DNA of 64,000 nucleotides from Ignelater luminosus (GCA_011009095.1 VTPC01091030.1:167951-231950), one strand, 5' to 3'; counted from the first letter of the stretch, positions 35,450-49,149 are shown. The notes: generated from the sequence alone by a model not told the origin. Numbers and translations are program-made.

Positions 35450-38400
35450 ATCAGCATGCCCCGTCGTCTAATTAGTCTCGCGGCTCCGTCCTTCAAATAC
35501 GAACTCAATGATCCTCGTCCAGCTTGGCGTTCCTTTTCTTTCAGTTTTCTCACAGGAAGAGCCGTAGGTCGCTTGTGGCTACAAATGGTCAAGTATCTTC
35601 CTCATTCACAATAATATCTCGGTCAGCAACGTAAAACAGTCAAGACACTTTCTCTATGGTAATATTGACTCGGAAAACCGAGAAGATAAATTCAAAGAGA
35701 TTAGATGAGGCCAGTGATGTATTTATCAACAAAGATTATGTTGCACGCAAACAAATGCACTTTAGAAATACAATCGAGAAGTTGAAATAAATAATAAACA
35801 GAAAAAGTAATTGGCGGCTAAAAGCCATTCTTGATAAAAATCACAGGTGAAGCCAAGAGACGCTGCTACTGCTACCAATCTCTCACCTCCACAATCTGTG
35901 CTCACTTTCTTCTTCAGACGCACCACTGCCTTCGCTTCAGCTTGCCACGACATCACCAACCTTTTCTCTCCCCCCCCCCATCTTAGCCGCCTACCAAGCT
36001 AATAATCACCTATCAACTTAGTCGGTGCTATCGGCATTCAGACGGCCAAAGGAATCAATCTTACTTCTCTATACCAGTGAACCAGCTGTGTAGCCAAATA
36101 AGTTCAGACTAAGACTATCCCGGCATGTGGTCACTATCAGTCGACCAAACATCCAACACTCTGGCTAAAATCGGGAAACTAACCTTGAAGGTTATCATCA
36201 TTATCATCATGCAATTTTGTATCTGGTTCGGTTAGTATGGCCTCTTCTGTGTTAAGCAAAGGTTGAGTTAAAATACCTATAATTCATCCAAGTCTTTCAC
36301 AGATTAACTGAGTAAATGGAATCGGTGTTATTCGACAAAAGTTCGATACTCCATCATTGGGAGGGTAGTAGGAACGCGTCACGAGGGAGCATAAAAAGTT
36401 TTGTGAAGAAGAATTCAGCGAGAACCGTCCATTAGCAAGAAAGAATACAACAGTGAAATAATTTCTCCTCTTGAGAAAGTACAAAATTAATGGAAGTTAA
36501 TTTTCCGACTTCTACATACATAAAAATCAGAGCGGTCTATAGAAAATTAAAATAACAGTAAGGAAAACGCATCGTATCACTATGTAATCCAGCAACAGAA
36601 AGTGCACAAAATGTTAATCTGCTCGCAGTCAACTTAGTTTTGAAACTACAAGTGCCAGTGGATAGCCTTAACACTAAGATGCCCAATTCTAATCAATTCA
36701 TAATTCATAATTCATACAGACCCGACTTCCAGGGTGGAAATCAACTGGGAATACTAATTTTAACACTTAGGCGTCTAAATGTACAAACGAAACAAATACC
36801 AAGAAAGGAATTATTAATACTAAGTGAACATAACAGACTTAAAGATAATCAGAACCCAAATTGACTTGAATTTAATAATCCAAAATAACTATTACAGCTC
36901 CAGGACTAAGGAACTGGAAAGCGAACAGCATAAAACCCACCCAATTAATTCCCAATTTGGTTTGACTAAGCAGAAGTACCTTTTAACCTTTGTAAGCTGT
37001 AAGTTGTTGTTTTTTAAAGTTTACCAAATTAAATATTTAAAAGGTAGACTCATCTAGAGAAAATAATGTTCAGTAAGTACCGAGAATTTGAATTATTAAA
37101 GAGAAAAATATTTACAGTTTCAAAAAAGATTCTTAAATTGAAAAAGGTAATTAATTCTACTCTACTGAAGATTGCTTTAAATTGAAATCTAAAAGCCGAC
37201 TTTAATTTGAAGCGGATCAAGTTGTTATTTTTTACTGTTAGTACATCTATCTCTCTTTTAAACGTTTTTACGAACGCAGGTCAGGAAAGTAGAAATACGC
37301 TTTCCTTGTAATGCCAACCTAGCATGTTTTATCCCAGGTTTTCCCTCATACAGAAATCCATTTCAGCAGGTATTGCTTTAGTCTCAAATCCGTCTGCCTT
37401 GCTGAAAACCTCACCGAGAAACCAAGAGATTTCCGATCGTGCCAGTTAATACGACCTTCCTTGCTAGAAAATCGAGTTTGAAAGGTTAAGTGAATAGGAA
37501 AAAAAGTATACTCCCATGCTACGCAGCCTCTTTTAATTTCAATAATGTCATCGAATCACTCTGGCTCTTGCAAAAAAAGAAATTTGAAATGTTCAATCTA
37601 TTTCCTTTTGTCCGCAACATCCGTTTCGGTGGTAGTTTCAAAAGAATATATGAAGACTGAAAATTGCTTACAGGATAGATATATATCACACAGTTTCCCT
37701 TTGGTAAAAACGATTTTTAGATAATTACGTAACAATATTATCAGAAAAAACGGTTGGTTCGACGCTATTTGAAATGAAATTTGTTTAAATGCTTCAGGGG
37801 CGAAAGCAATAATTAAAACTAACAATTTTTTCTCTCCAATATTCTTTTTCCCCGAAGCATGCTCTCATGGTAGTTTCAAATTTGCATATAAAACAAAATA
37901 GCCCTTACTTTGCAAAACAGAGAGCGAATAAAATGTGAAAGGTCAGCAAAATTAAACTTTCCCTTTGGTACAAGATTTATATTGTTGCTTTTATGTATAA
38001 TTCAAACTGAAATTGTAAATTCAAGGGGAGTAGAGAACTCTGTTTACTCAGAAATAAAATAAATAATGCCTGAATTTGGAAAACAATTTAATCCTCGATA
38101 ACAAACAAAAGTAGGAAAATATGGATTTGTGCTCTCTTTCGTTTATTTTGTTTGATATTTTAGAAGTCTTTTCTCTTTATTTAATCGCATCCTTCTTCCT
38201 ACTTCCTTGTGAATAATAAATGAACTCTGGCGTTAACATATCTTGGAATTCACTTTCACGGAAGAGAATTAGGCAGATTTGCAATTAGATCAACATCAAA
38301 AATTTTCTTTTACCGTTTTTCATTATCAAATTAGTTTTCTATTAACACTCTCTTTGGCAAATCATGCAGATTTCATTTTCCTTGCAAAGAATGTGTAACA

Positions 38401-38640
38401 CAGACTTTGGACATCGGCAGATTTACGCTTTGATCTTGTCAAACATACCATACGAGATACAGTTGGAGTTGGAAAAGATACATTTTACAAAACAGACTGA
38501 AAAAGCCCAAAAAGTTTGAAAACAGTACAGCAGTCTTAGGGGCAGTATCCTTTTATCATGCTCAGTAAGATTAAAGTATATGACATTACTATTTCCCATA
38601 CAGCAATGGAATTATGAAATGCAAGACTAAATCAACTTAA
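35450..38640. other. Probable fax intron, no gene recognised
   Basis: No coding exon, RNA gene or delimited element was seen. Short low-complexity runs occur, such as a C10 run near 35970 and TCATCATTATCATCATG near 36196. Confidence 0.4.
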
Positions 38641-38649
38641 GTAACTCTT

Positions 38650-39480
38650 GGTCATTCAAATTCCATTCGTCAATTGGATTCTCTTCGAAGGGTATCAGAT
38701 CCATAGCATGCTGACCTGGATAATTAAGACCAACACTTGATGAACTTTACATTTCTTGATCAAACTATATTGAGAAAAAGCAAAAATTATGTGGAAGCTT
38801 GTATAACCAAAAAAGAAACTCCTTGATCCTTTGAACAAACTAAATTGACTTAAGCAACTCTTGAGCATACTAATAACACTCCTTAGTGGAGTTCTAAAAA
38901 GACATTGCAGTTTCCAGTAACCTAGTCCAGCAATTGATGAGCCTTACGTTTCTTGACGAGCGTTGTCCGTCCTTGAGAAATAGCAAAAGCTATGCCAAAG
39001 CTTATAATACCAAAAAGATCTGCTCGATCCTTCGAATAAAATATTAAAGAGTTTCTGACCATGAGAAATAGCAAAAGCTATGCCAAAGCTTATAATATCA
39101 AAAAGATCTGCTCGATCCTTCGAATAAAATATTAAAGAGTTTCTGACCATGCTAATAACATTCCTCAGTGGAGGAGATCTATAGCATGCGGTCAGCGTTT
39201 GGTGAGCCATACAATTTTCTGCCGGAGTTGCCTTTCATTCAAAAAAGTCAAAAACTGCCAAAATGAGTATAACCAAGCGAATCCACTTGATCCTTCAAAT
39301 GAACTAAGCAGATTTAAGGAACGCTTGACAAATCCAATAGCATTCCTCGGTTGAGATGTCCGAAAAAGATATCAGGATATTACTTTGTTAATGAGACTCG
39401 TCCCTCACTGAGAAAAAGCAAGCATATAATCAAGAACATCTACTTGACCCTTCGAATTAGGAAAAACTTGAAAAAGTTGA
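38650..39480. repeat. Degenerate satellite-like tandem repeat with a recent 88-bp duplication
   Basis: Blocks containing TTGATGAGCCTTACGTTTCT, GAGAAATAGCAAAAGC and TGATCCTTCGAA-type motifs recur at a spacing of about 180-200 bp. Within the array, the segment starting GAGAAATAGCAAAAGC (38975) is repeated almost exactly 88 bp later (39063). That shows a recent local duplication. Confidence 0.65.
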
Positions 39481-39689
39481 TCTAATTCAAATTCAATGGT
39501 AAACCGAGGAGGTGTATTAGTACAGAAAGGTTACAAAAAAACTTTGCCCAAAATCACTACACGTAAACTGAAAGAATGCAACTGGAGAAAGTGACACAGA
39601 CGCTGGTGTACCAAAGGAAACAAAGCAGCAGTAAATCTGGTCATGCTGATAGTTGAAGGCGGTTGCTAGCAGTAGATGACAAGCTAGCC

Positions 39690-40175
39690 TAATATTGTTC
39701 GGTAGACATTTGAGTTGTTTGGGCAAAACAACTTGTTTCAAGCGCACGCTATGTAATGCAGTACGGTAGTAGACAGTCTTCATCCTCGTCTTCTTTCAGC
39801 TCACAGTAGTAGTATTGTTCGGTGGTGGACATTTGAGTTGTTTGGGCCAAACGACCTGTTTCAAGCGCACGCTATGTGGTGCAGTTCGGTAGTAGACAGT
39901 CTTCATCCTCTTCTTCTTTCAGCTTATAGTAGTAGTATTGTTCGGTGGTGGACATTTGAGTTGTTTGGGCCAAACAACTTGTTTCAAGCGCACGCTATGT
40001 GGTGCAGTTCGGTAGTAGATAGTCTTCATCCTCGTCTTCTTTCAGCTCATAGTAGTAGTATTGTTCGGTGGTGGACATTTGAGTTGTTTGCGCCAAACAA
40101 CCTGTTTCAAGCGCGCGCTATGTGGTGCAGTTCGGTAGTGAACAGTCTTCTTCTTTCAGCTCATAGTAGTCCACT
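39690..40175. repeat. 123-bp tandem repeat, four copies
   Basis: The landmark ACATTTGAGTTGTTTG starts at 39706, 39829, 39952 and 40075, an exact 123-bp period. Because 123 is divisible by three, a plus-strand frame runs through the repeats (from 39838, repeating GPNNLFQAHAMWCSSVV). There is no sign that it is a real protein. One inverted monomer lies at about 35310-35430. Confidence 0.85.
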
Positions 40176-40199
40176 GCAGGACATAAGCCTCCCTTGTTT

Positions 40200-40915
40200 G
40201 CTTTCATAGATTTCTATCTTGAGCAGCCTGAATCCAATTTGTATGTATACGCCTCAGGACATCCGTTCATCTGGTTGGTGGTCATCTTTGATTTCTGTAA
40301 GCTTCGTGTCTTGGTCTCCATTCGACGAGTCTTTTAGTTCATCTATTGTCGGTGATTCTTGCCACGTGTCCAATACAACTCCATTTTAATCTCGTTATTG
40401 TTTCTACTGCATCTTGTGCTCCTGGCCTTCTGCGTATTTCCACATTTGGTATCCTGTCTCTCAGCGATAGTCCTGCGCATTTCCACATTTGGTATCCTAT
40501 CTCTCAGCGTTAGTCCTAACACTGATCGCTTCATTGCTAACTGTGCCACTCTTATTTTGTGGACTGATCTTTTTGTTAGTGTTAGAGTTTCTGCGCTGTA
40601 GCTTAGGACAGGCAGTACGCACTGATCAAATACTTTCCGCTTTAAGCAAATAGGAATGTTTGCCTTGAATATGTATTTTAGGTTGCCAAAGGCAGCCCAC
40701 GTCAATTCTATCCTTTGGGGTTATTTGTACGATGTAGTCTCTTGAATTTGTTTTTCGTCGATCTGGAAACGTTCGCTCGGGATTAAGTTTGTCATTGTCT
40801 GGGTTTTCGATGTATTGATCTTCAATCCCATTTGTTGCGATGCCTCATTTAGCGTCCGTGCGTATGATATAAGGACTATATCGTCGAACAGTAGCGAGAC
40901 AATAAAGATTGTGGC
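40200..40915 (-). mobile_element. LINE remnant, RT C-terminal part
   Basis: Minus-strand frames give LLFDDIVLISYARTLNEASQ (a YADD-type box in which FDD replaces FADD, about 40890-40830), then MGLKINTSKTQTM. After a stop, WAAFGNLKYIFKANIPICLK, FDQCVLPVLSYSAETLTLTK and VHKIRVAQLAMKRSVLGLTL follow (40705-40500), the standard post-RT order of this LINE group. A short duplication near 40440-40510 repeats the segment around RDRIPN. It is truncated 5' relative to a full ORF2. Confidence 0.85.
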
Positions 40916-40929
40916 AAAACAAAAAATAA

Positions 40930-41550
40930 AGCCTAAAAGGGTATAACTTTAGTTTGCTTTTGTATCCTTATCTAATGAAATGTCCGCCAAGACAGTCTCT
41001 TACCAATTCTTACTTACCAAAAACTAGAGAGGAGGAAACTTCCTCTTTTAATCCTGGACCCACCCTGTTGCCCCAGTTTATCTCCCCCCTCCCAAGATCA
41101 TACTTTCACTTTAACATATTTTTAGAGATTCTCCTCCCTTCAGTCTTCCTAGTCGAAGACCAATGCTTCTGCCAAATTATTCATCTTCGCTACTCTTCTA
41201 CATCAAGTTTGCCCCTTTTTTATCCCTTCCTTCTATTTCAATACATCCTGAAAATTTCTTTTCCCCTAACTCTTTCTTCCAATGATCATCTTAACGAGAT
41301 GTTTCTGTTAGTTGAACGGGTCATATCTATTAAACCATAAAAGACTATTCTTAACTTCATTGCAGTAGTTAACTGTTTCATTCCCTGCACAACCTAAACT
41401 ATACAAAACTACTAATCAGCGTCCTAGTTGACGTAACCATAAAAGCGGGAAAGATGTTTCAGTTAACTGTTTGTCACTTCTTGGATCTCAACTGGAAGAA
41501 AAATTCGGCAAAAGGAACAAAAACAACTCCTTCACACTTTCACCTACCGC
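40930..41550. other. Probable fax intron, pyrimidine-rich stretch
   Basis: No gene was seen. Positions 41040-41280 are strongly pyrimidine-rich on the plus strand. Confidence 0.35.
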
Positions 41551-41556
41551 ACTTAC

Positions 41557-41589
41557 CTGTGGTAATCCAGTCTGTACACTGAATGTTTC
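41557..41589 (-). CDS. Possible 33-nt microexon (fax alternative exon?)
   Basis: A strong donor CACAG/GTAAGT (41551-41556) and an acceptor AATTTAG (41590-41592) bracket 33 open nucleotides encoding ETFSVQTGLPQ, phase 0 at both ends. It lies on the fax strand between the possible first coding exon and the clear exons, and would not disturb the frame. This rests on splice signals alone. Confidence 0.25.
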
Positions 41590-41814
41590 CTAAATTGAAA
41601 ATTACATTCAATAATGGAAAAAGTAAAAGACCAGGAGCAGATTTGCAGTAGAAATCGTCATGGTTCATGTTGGAAATATGAAAGAAGCCTCAATAGTGAG
41701 TCATATCCATCTAGATCATCACCAAATAGAAAAACTATGTGCTCCTTAGTAGAATGGCAATCAGTCCGGTTTGTGACTAAATACATAAATGATACATCAG
41801 CTCTCATTGCTCAC

Positions 41815-42015
41815 TTCTAGAGAGCGCATCCTCTGAGTAACGAATGGGAAACGTTTTGGGGACAAGATAACCAAAGGCAGAGGAAAACCAAGGACAACCT
41901 GGAAGGGCAACATCAAAAAGGCAATCAGGAAAAGACCATAGAACAAGCGAGAAAAACTGCAACCGATGGCTTAAGACTCCAAGACCGTGAAGTAAAATGG
42001 GAAAAGAGGAAGTAA
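41815..42015 (+). mobile_element. LINE 3'-end fragment
   Basis: One frame gives KGRGKPRTTWKGNIKKAIRK, the GRPRTTW-type C-terminal motif seen at the end of LINE ORF2 proteins in this window (compare 6743-6790). The frame breaks afterwards. Confidence 0.5.
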
Positions 42016-42029
42016 ATAATTGTCTCCCC

Positions 42030-45000
42030 CTGAACAGTTGAAGGTTTTTCTCGTTTTCCCCCAAATGGTCGATAGTGACAAAAATGGAGATGTTTCCATT
42101 TTTATAGACCGCATTGCTTTTCCCCCAGCGTATCCTATTGGAATTACTGATATAAACCGCACAACTAATAAAAATCTAAACATGCACATAAGAAAACAAA
42201 AGAAAACCGTTCATTCCTTGAAATAATAAAACAATGCTCACTAACGATAATAAACCAATCGCTGAATTAATCGAACAAAGAAAAAACCAGGGCGTTTCAT
42301 CAGACAATGCGATCCATCACCCTATAGTTAAGGCAACATAAATGTCGAAACACACCCCTCAGAACGTATCAAGGGAATATACTACACTAACACATATTAT
42401 CATGCGAATCATTGAATGTCTAGAACAGTAGTAGTGCACTTCGATTCCTTTCGAACAACACCCTTCGATGTTCGTTAGTGCGTGAAGGAACAGGGCGTGG
42501 CATACAAATTGAACTTTGTTTTTATATTAGATACACTCTTGCATGCACATCCTTCTGATGAGTCAATAGAAGGGGAGAAATTCCTTTTATTAGCAGCTAA
42601 ATTATAATTGAACAGAAAAAGGTTTGGTTTCTTCCCTTTTCATCATTATTATCGTTAAGTTTCATTTAACTAAAGAAAAAAAACGGATAGGTCTTTAAAT
42701 TGTCTTGCTATCTAGAAGGATTATTATTCTCTACGTGCTCAAATTTACCAGAAAGCTTTCGGCCATTATAACAATATTCCCACCACTAATACCTCCTCGC
42801 AAAAAAACAGGAAAAAAATGATGGCAATCACAGTTAATGTAGAGTTTATGTAAGTATTTAAGGGAAACATGAACAGCACGTAACGGTAGCTGACAGATAA
42901 GTAAAAAAGGGCCAGTTTTATTTTATCCGAGAGAAAAAGGTCGTTCGCCTTTACGCCCAGTGCAGCAACAGGACCGACTATGAGAAAAAGAGTAGGAAAA
43001 AGAAAAGTTGGAAAACGCATTGCCACCGTGCTGCTGATTCTAAACTTCGGTGTCCCCATTATCCATCCATTCCATCGTTTCGCTGTTTTTCCCTCTCTCG
43101 CAAATCAATCGAGGATTTTCGAAATATCCAGAGAGGAAAAAAAACAATGACGACAGAAATTTACGTGATTGCTAAATATGGTACCACAAAGCAATTTACA
43201 TATTTTCAAGCGGAAAAACAACACCATAATATACACTAATGAACGAGCAATTCAACGAGGGTGTGAACACGCAAAAGGGCTTGTACTTACAGGGTAGTAC
43301 TAGGTTCAAACATGAATGTTATTTTTGTCATTTTTTGAGATTTATTGGTGTTTTTAAAATCATAATTTAGGTTTACGTAATGGAACTATAAAGGACTGAG
43401 AAGATTTTGATAACTTTTAGTTAAGGTCCAACTATGTAGATCTTTTTCCAAGACATCTTGCTCTTTTGGCATGTGTCACATATGCTATTTTTTCTACGCT
43501 TTTTCTGATACAGTTTCTGGTGTCAAAAGGGGCCTTTTTAAGAAATATTAGTTTTGAATACTAGTGCTGTAAAAATCCAAAAATCGGAAAAATTGCCCCA
43601 CCATTTAAGAGCAATTGCATGCCGGATCTGGTCGAGTTAAAACATTTTCTTCTCAAGAGCACAATTCATTTTAATTCATACCGAAAACACTATCAAAATG
43701 GATACAGCAAACGTTATTTTAATAGCTTTTAATATTAGGTTCATTTATTCACGTCTGATGTGTGTGACGGTGAAAAATATGGACCGTAATGCACACCTAC
43801 TTCGTTTTATTGTTACGTCGCACCTAGTTTAAATGCCCGACACTTTTTTTCCCGTCGTCTCTTTTCTCTGAAGAGACATAAACATACCGTATACTACTCG
43901 TGTCTAGGCATTCATTTCACCCATTCTTGACACCCGGAAAATAACAAAGTTGCCACGGAGCAAGAGAGAGATTACGTCCATTACATTTAAGAGGGCGTTG
44001 AACCAAATCAGAAATTAAATTTCATACTAAGTAGTTAGAACAACATAAAGATTTATTAACGAGATAAGCCAAGATGTATAAAGTTAAGCGATGTCAGTAA
44101 TCTTGATCGGTAATAGTTGAAGGTTTCGTTATCTTTCCTTCCTTTTTTTTGTTTTACAACAGACACACGATGAAAAAAAAACGGAAAGGCTCAACCACCC
44201 AGAAAGAATTAAAATATTCATGAAATCTAAATGCTCGAGTTGGTTAATCGTAAATTCTTTTGTTTGGGAGCCCTCCGATTTAAGTTTCAGATTAGATTGG
44301 TAAACAATAAGCTTTATGTAGTAGTAGTCATTGTTATCTAATTGACAAAAAGGTCATCTGGATGTTATTGAATTAAAATTCCGTTAGAAATTGCTTTCGG
44401 ATCGTTATTTATTTACCGGAAAATGTGAAAGCTATATTGGTTAGTAATCAAATAATAATCTAGAGAGCTCGATTGAAATTGACTTCAACACTGACCTATA
44501 ATATTATTAAACTGTCGTAAAATTATTGGTTATAAACACGAAATTAAAAGCTTCCTACTATTAGGATTAAAGCGGTTTATAATTTTCTAAACAATTAAAC
44601 TGATGCGGGCCATTTTGTCATGATCGCATAACAACAGATTTATGATAGAGACTGCTTGGAATTTATTAAAACAAATCAATCCATTGGATGGAGCTTGATA
44701 CAGACAGAGCTACCAAATTTGTTGGAAGACGTATCATTACTTGTAAGTGGTTTATGCGCGATGGTGCTCCAACTCATTAAACGTGATTGGACGACGAGGT
44801 TTACAACCTTGGCCTCCCATGAATTCCCCAGACAATTTTAGCACTAATTTTGTAAAACAACAAGACGAGGAAAATAAAAAAGAAACCTCAATTATAAACA
44901 GCTTTTATAGGTTAGTTTACCATTTCAATTCAACAGAACCTAACAATGTTAACTACCGAAAATATTTATTTCGCAGAAATTCTGCGAGAATAGCAAGCCA

Positions 45001-46800
45001 GTCCCTAGGTGCAAGTTCGGGATGGTTTTAATGGGGGGCTAAAGCCATTAGTTCAATTTTCTTTTTGCCAACCAAACTATTACCTCTAATGTTTTATCTC
45101 GACATCTGGGAGAATTAACCATGACCACAAATAGAAGACCTGCGATAAGTTGCTAACAAAATGGCCCTCCCTTCAATTTACCCTCCAACTAATTTGTCAG
45201 AATTTTCCTTAACCCCATTTGCGTTGCTTCGGCCGACCAAAGAAAACTAGCACAAAAAAGGGACCAAAATAAATCTGTGATTACGTTTAGATAGAATTCA
45301 ACCGGAATTCCTAAAAGAGAAATAAATCACAAAATTCCTTCAAAGTTTAATTTCCTCCAACTATTTGTTGTATTTATAGTAACCCTAAAGCAAATGACAT
45401 TTTCAGAATTGCCTTTTACGCCCTGTAAACCTAAAATAACTAAAACTAGGGGTAAGGTTTTACTATGTGCGTTTTACATGTTATTATTCCACCCTTGATT
45501 GTGGCTTAAATGTGGGTACCAACAGATGTGCGAGCACATCTTGTCAAAATTAAAATCTTGCATCTTTTTTTTGCTAATGGTTTCTCTTGCGTCTGATGGA
45601 GATTAGAAATTTTTTACTGCCAATTTCTACAATTTTAACTTTAGTTTTTAGATTAATTTCACATTAAGCTAATGCACGAAGCGAATGTTGTGCCTTTTTT
45701 TATTCTATCACAGCAGATTGAATCACGTAATAATCTCAAATCGAATTTGCAGTTTTGTTTGGATACGTGCCAGGCAATTTTAATAAAACATGCGAACAAC
45801 AACAACAATTCAAATTTTTTGTACGTTTAGAGTAAATCAAGTGCAAAATGTAGTTAAGGTGTGAAAACACGAGTGTTTTTAAATCATACGACCAGCTTTC
45901 AGTATAAAACCTTCCCTGCAGAGGAGACTATTTTTAAATTCTAAAACAGAGGCGAACGTAAATCTTCGCCGACAGTAAATCTCGAGTGGTTTCAGTTGAT
46001 TTTTCACGGAATTATTTTCCTTTCTGTGATTTTTAACGTTCTGGTTGTTTCATTCTAGTACACAATGTGTCGCATTGAGGGATAATTTATCAAGACATGC
46101 TTGAATATAAAAAAAAATAGCATGAGCGTATTCAAATTTTAATCTGATTTTCATGTTTCCAGATGACGAGAAATATCAGTACTTGATGACTTTTTTATGG
46201 TTTGCGCGAAATGAATCTGAAGCGTATGAGAGACATTTTGTAGGGATAAATTTTGCGTGGTATAAAGCTGCAGAATTGATGGGTTGACTCGATTTTGTGA
46301 CGGAACATTGTAAACGCATCAAGAAGAGCTAAAATCGTGAATAATAAGTCCAATTTTGTCGTCGCTATGGCTCATCAGAACATTTAATGGACATTGCAAT
46401 TTTTTCGTTGAGATGGGAATCTTGAAGAGTTTGTGAACAGCTCCATGTCTTTAGGGATTTCGCAATGCATAAAATATCATATCATAAAGTTAGTAAGCCC
46501 ACAGTCGTTTGATTAAGGTAATGTGAACAAACTCAGTTGAGAATTTCCAAAAAAGATTGTACATGTATCAAATAGCTATCAAAGAATGAGTCAAGCGCGG
46601 ACGGTTCTTCCTTGTCAAGATCATCATACAGTCATTAACAAACTGAGTTTATGATTACAACCTTGGGACACCCCAGTAAAAAATTCCCAGCTTCATCGGA
46701 GTGAAAAACAATACAATGTGTTCATTGCAAGGAGCACTTTTATTGTCCCTGCAAAGTCTGTAAGGATTTCTTCGATTTTAAGTCAAAAGTTCGACTTGGG
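42030..46800. other. Probable fax intron, no gene recognised
   Basis: AT-rich, with scattered short open frames that have no recognisable motifs. No element ends or exons with good splice borders could be supported. Confidence 0.4.
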
Positions 46801-49130
46801 AGTTATTGGCCCTAAAAGTGTCTAAGGTTTCATTCTAAATATGAATCATAATTGAGTCACTGAAAGCTTTAATGAGCGTCCTTAGAAGATCCTGATACAG
46901 CCTTGGTATTTGAATTTCTGTTTCACCCCATGCTCCTCAAGCTTCAAGGATTAAGATTTAGACAATTTGTATGAAAATGGTGCAAGGTCAACACAAAGCC
47001 AAAAGCAACTCAAGTTGATAACTTATAGATTTCTGACTTAAGGATTTTAAGTTGGACATTCTACAATTGGTCAGCCTTTCATTCAGTGATTCTTGGCATT
47101 CTTTGCTCCACCGTTGCCATGGCTAGTAAAAAAGACCAAAAACAATGCAGGTCTTATAAGTCTTATTGAGCCTATAACACTCAATAACTTCTTGGTTTTC
47201 ATTTTAAATTCAAAACCAAGACTGGTGCTAGTCTTGGTCTTGATCCTAAGGATTTCTAACGTTAAGAAATCAAAGAGGAATCTTACAAAAAGCTACAAAA
47301 CGAAGTAATGTTAGTATTCTTCAAGAATTTTGAGCAAGACATCCTTCATCAGTTAGCCTGTCTCCTTCCAGTAATTCTTAGCGTCCCTTGTTCAACAAAA
47401 TTATACAACTTAATGTTTGGCAAATTATAGGTCTTAGTCTTCATTTTAAAGTAAAAGAAATTAACTATGTCAACGCCCACTATGGGGAATTTTTATTAAA
47501 GTACAAAGTACAAGTACAAAATAAATCTCTTTTGAGCCTATCTTCAAACCGTGATTATTAGCGTTTCTTATTCCACCATTGCTGTAGCTAGTAACAAAGG
47601 CCAAAAGCAATGTAGGTCTTAATGACTCAGAACCTGTAGATCTTGATCTTCATTTTAAAGTAAAAACCAAGACATACAAATTTTTGTCTTAGTACTAAGC
47701 AGTTTTAAGCATTAAGGAATTTAAGAAAACTCCTCGCAGGTACAAAAGAGCTCAGGACTTTGGACAAAACGTCCTTCAATTAGTCAGTCTGTTTCCATTC
47801 AGTGATTCTCTCAGCATCTCTTGTTCCGTCATTGTCGCAACTAATAACAAAAGCCAAAATCAAAGTAACTCTAATAAATCTTAACAAATGATAACATGCG
47901 GTTGTTGGTTTCAATTTTAAACCAACAGCCAAGATTGATGTTAGTCTTGGTCTTACTAATGCAAAATAAATCTCTTCTTGTCCCCATTCTGCGATTTTCA
48001 ACATCCCTTGTTTCGCCGTTTCGAGTAATTAGAGAAAACCCAAAAGTAATGTAAGTCCTATAAATCTCAATCAGTCATAACTTGTGAGTCTTGGTCTTTA
48101 TTTTAAATCNNNNNNNNNNNNNNNNNNNNNNNNNNNNNNNNNNNNNNNNNNNNNNNNNNNNNNNNNNNNNNNNNNNNNNNNNNNNNNNNNNNNNNNNNNN
48201 NNNNNNNNNNNNNNNNNNNNNNNNNNNNNNNNNNNNNNNNNNNNNNNNNNNNNNNNNNNNNNNNNNNNNNNNNNNNNNNNNNNNNNNNNNNNNNNNNNNN
48301 NNNNNNNNNNNNNNNNNNNNNNNNNNNNNNNNNNNNNNNNNNNNNNNNNNNNNNNNNNNNNNNNNNNNNNNNNNNNNNNNNNNNNNNNNNNNNNNNNNNN
48401 NNNNNNNNNNNNNNNNNNNNNNNNNNNNNNNNNNNNNNNNNNNNNNNNNNNNNNNNNNNNNNNNNNNNNNNNNNNNNNNNNNNNNNNNNNNNNNNNNNNN
48501 NNNNNNNNNAAAACCAATCAATCTTAACAAATCATAACTTGTAGGTCTTGGTTTTCATTTTAAACCAAAAACCAAGACTGGTGTTAGGCTTGGTCTTAAT
48601 ACTAAAGATTCTGTTCTGCTTTTAACGTTAAGAAGAATCCTCACGGGTACAAAATCAATCGGTTTGCAACAAGTAGTCTTCAAGTACGCAATGTGTAGTT
48701 TTCGGATTTGAGGATTCTGAATAGAACTTCCTTCAATTAGTTAGCTAAATAACAAAGGCCAAAAGCGATGTAAGTCTTATAAATTCCAAGTCATAACTTA
48801 GTATAGATCTTGGCCTTCATTTTAAATGGTGTTAGTCTTGGTCTTAATAATGAAGATTGTTGCCCTGTTTTTAACGTTAAGATATCCAAGAAAAACCGTT
48901 AGGGGTACAAAACTAGCACACAATACATAGGAATTTCTAGGGTCCCTTGTTCGACCTTTGCCTCCGTATTCAATTAGTAACAAAGGCCCAAAACATTGTA
49001 GGTCTTATAAATCTTGACAAGTCATAACTTATTGGTCTAGTGTTAGTCTTGGTCTTGATATTAAGAGTTTTGTCCTGCTTTTAACGTTAGGAAATCAAAG
49101 AGAGAATTTTGCAGACGTTACTACCGAAGG
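46800..49130. repeat. Degenerate ~250-bp tandem array around the assembly gap
   Basis: A block with TAGGTCTTATAAATCTTAAC, CATAACTTGTAGGTCTTGGT, CATTTTAAACCAAAACCAAG, GTTAGTCTTGGTCTTAATAC and TTTAACGTTAAGAAATC recurs about eight times (near 47150, 47420, 47620, 47870, 48050, 48520, 48770 and 49000). The monomers are diverged and of unequal length. Many contain internal inverse pairs such as CCAAGAC and GTCTTGG. Confidence 0.75.
48110..48509. other. Assembly gap (400 N)
   Basis: Exactly 400 N lie inside the ~250-bp tandem array, where assembly collapse is expected. The true length is unknown, and a missing exon could lie here. Confidence 0.99.
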
Positions 49131-49149
49131 AATCAAAACAAATTCGGAA

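Noticed and set aside
39694..40170. Possible CRISPR-like array
   Set aside because: The 123-bp units are contiguous with no spacers, in an insect genome.
39838..40209. 123-codon repetitive open frame
   Set aside because: It is explained by a tandem repeat whose period is a multiple of three, with no promoter or homology.
48075..48537. Open frames across positions 48110-48509
   Set aside because: These are artefacts of the N run.
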